Positions 5,870 through 6,170 of a DNA stretch of 6,170 nt are shown here, piece after piece. The notes under the pieces are model-generated. The model ran no database searches. It saw only the letters and a program-made list of their open reading frames with translations, and was not told where the DNA came from. Origin of the DNA: SAR202 cluster bacterium (GTDB lineage Bacteria > Chloroflexota > Dehalococcoidia > UBA3495); the NCBI GenBank assembly GCA_009392075.1, contig VFHG01000141.1, positions 1-6,170 of the forward strand. Reading direction: 5' to 3'. Made by a program: the position numbers and the translations under genes. Position 1 is the stretch's first letter, and every line of letters starts with the position of its first letter.

Positions 5870-6170
5870 GTGGCTATTGCCGCCGTACTGGAACGCAAGG
5901 TGGCTGCCGCCCTCCGCAGGTCCGGATATTCCAACTCTGGCACAAACCTAGTCGTCGGCGCATCGGGCGGCCCCGACTCTTCGGCGCTGCTATACGCCCT
6001 CTACCGCCTCAAAGAGTCTCACGGGCTTTCCCTCCACGTCGCCCACCTCAACCACAACTTCAGGGGCCAAGAGGCCGAGGACGATGCCGTTTTCGTGGCC
6101 GAGATCGCCGAGGAGCTAGGACTTCCAGTGACGGTGGTTAAAGAAGACCCCCACGCATACCAGAAAGAGC
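5870..6170 (+). CDS. tilS: tRNA(Ile)-lysidine synthetase TilS, 3' part outside the window
   Basis: TilS uses ATP and lysine to turn C34 of tRNA-Ile(CAU) into lysidine. This changes the tRNA from methionine to isoleucine identity and lets it read AUA; the enzyme is cytoplasmic and essential in most bacteria. One hundred codons are visible. LVVGASGGPDSSALL (27-41) holds the PP-loop SGGPDSS (32-38) that binds ATP. HVAHLNHNFRGQEAEDDA (56-73) is the typical following segment, and EELGLPVTVV (81-90) ends the next strand. The frame is open to the right edge; homologues are usually 300-480 residues. GTG is chosen because GGAG lies 6 nt before it and the N-terminus then has a normal length. It is third in the operon, after the phosphatase with a 12-nt gap. 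Confidence 0.95.
   Translation, partial: MAIAAVLERKVAAALRRSGYSNSGTNLVVGASGGPDSSALLYALYRLKESHGLSLHVAHLNHNFRGQEAEDDAVFVAEIAEELGLPVTVVKEDPHAYQKE

Noticed and set aside
1..6170. CRISPR array, insertion sequence, attachment site, tRNA or rRNA gene, phage or defence genes
   Set aside because: No spaced direct repeats, terminal inverted repeats, transposase or integrase motifs, or cloverleaf/rRNA sequence were seen. Apart from the PH-like gene, all genes belong to conserved families.

Overview
This 6.2 kb window comes from a bacterial chromosome. By eye its GC is moderate to slightly high, in the mid-50s percent. It carries conserved housekeeping genes, with no sign of a mobile element, CRISPR array or phage. 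A T-box leader in front of a branched-chain amino acid gene, GTG/TTG starts and the gene set fit a T-box-using phylum such as Chloroflexota (Dehalococcoidia-like). This placement is a low-confidence inference; Actinomycetota and Bacillota are not excluded.

Left part (1-1715, minus strand): the first 439 codons of ilvB, acetolactate synthase large subunit, running off the left edge at the thiamine-diphosphate GDG motif. In front of it lies a complete T-box riboswitch of about 285 nt. It has a full-length stem I, a probable isoleucine specifier AUC, a stem III, the T-box sequence and an intrinsic terminator ending in six T. It is driven by a TTGACA promoter. Uncharged tRNA, probably tRNA-Ile, is expected to switch transcription of ilvB on.

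Middle (1716-3789): a roughly 150 bp divergent intergenic region carries short repeats and a probable promoter for a plus-strand gene of unknown function. That gene encodes a membrane protein with a bacterial PH-like domain that seems to be split by a transmembrane hairpin. Facing it on the minus strand is tsaD, whose product makes the t6A37 modification of ANN-decoding tRNAs.

Right part (3790-6170, plus strand): a tight three-gene operon behind a recognisable promoter. It holds a CNNM/CorB-type membrane protein (DUF21, CBS pair, CorC_HlyC), a histidine phosphatase overlapping it by one base, and the N-terminal part of tilS, tRNA-Ile lysidine synthetase, running off the right edge.

A common thread is isoleucine and its tRNA: the T-box probably senses tRNA-Ile, IlvB starts isoleucine/valine/leucine synthesis, TsaD modifies ANN-decoding tRNAs including tRNA-Ile, and TilS creates the AUA-reading tRNA-Ile. 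Most of the window is well-known biology. The parts most worth a second look are the T-box leader and the unusual PH-like membrane protein.
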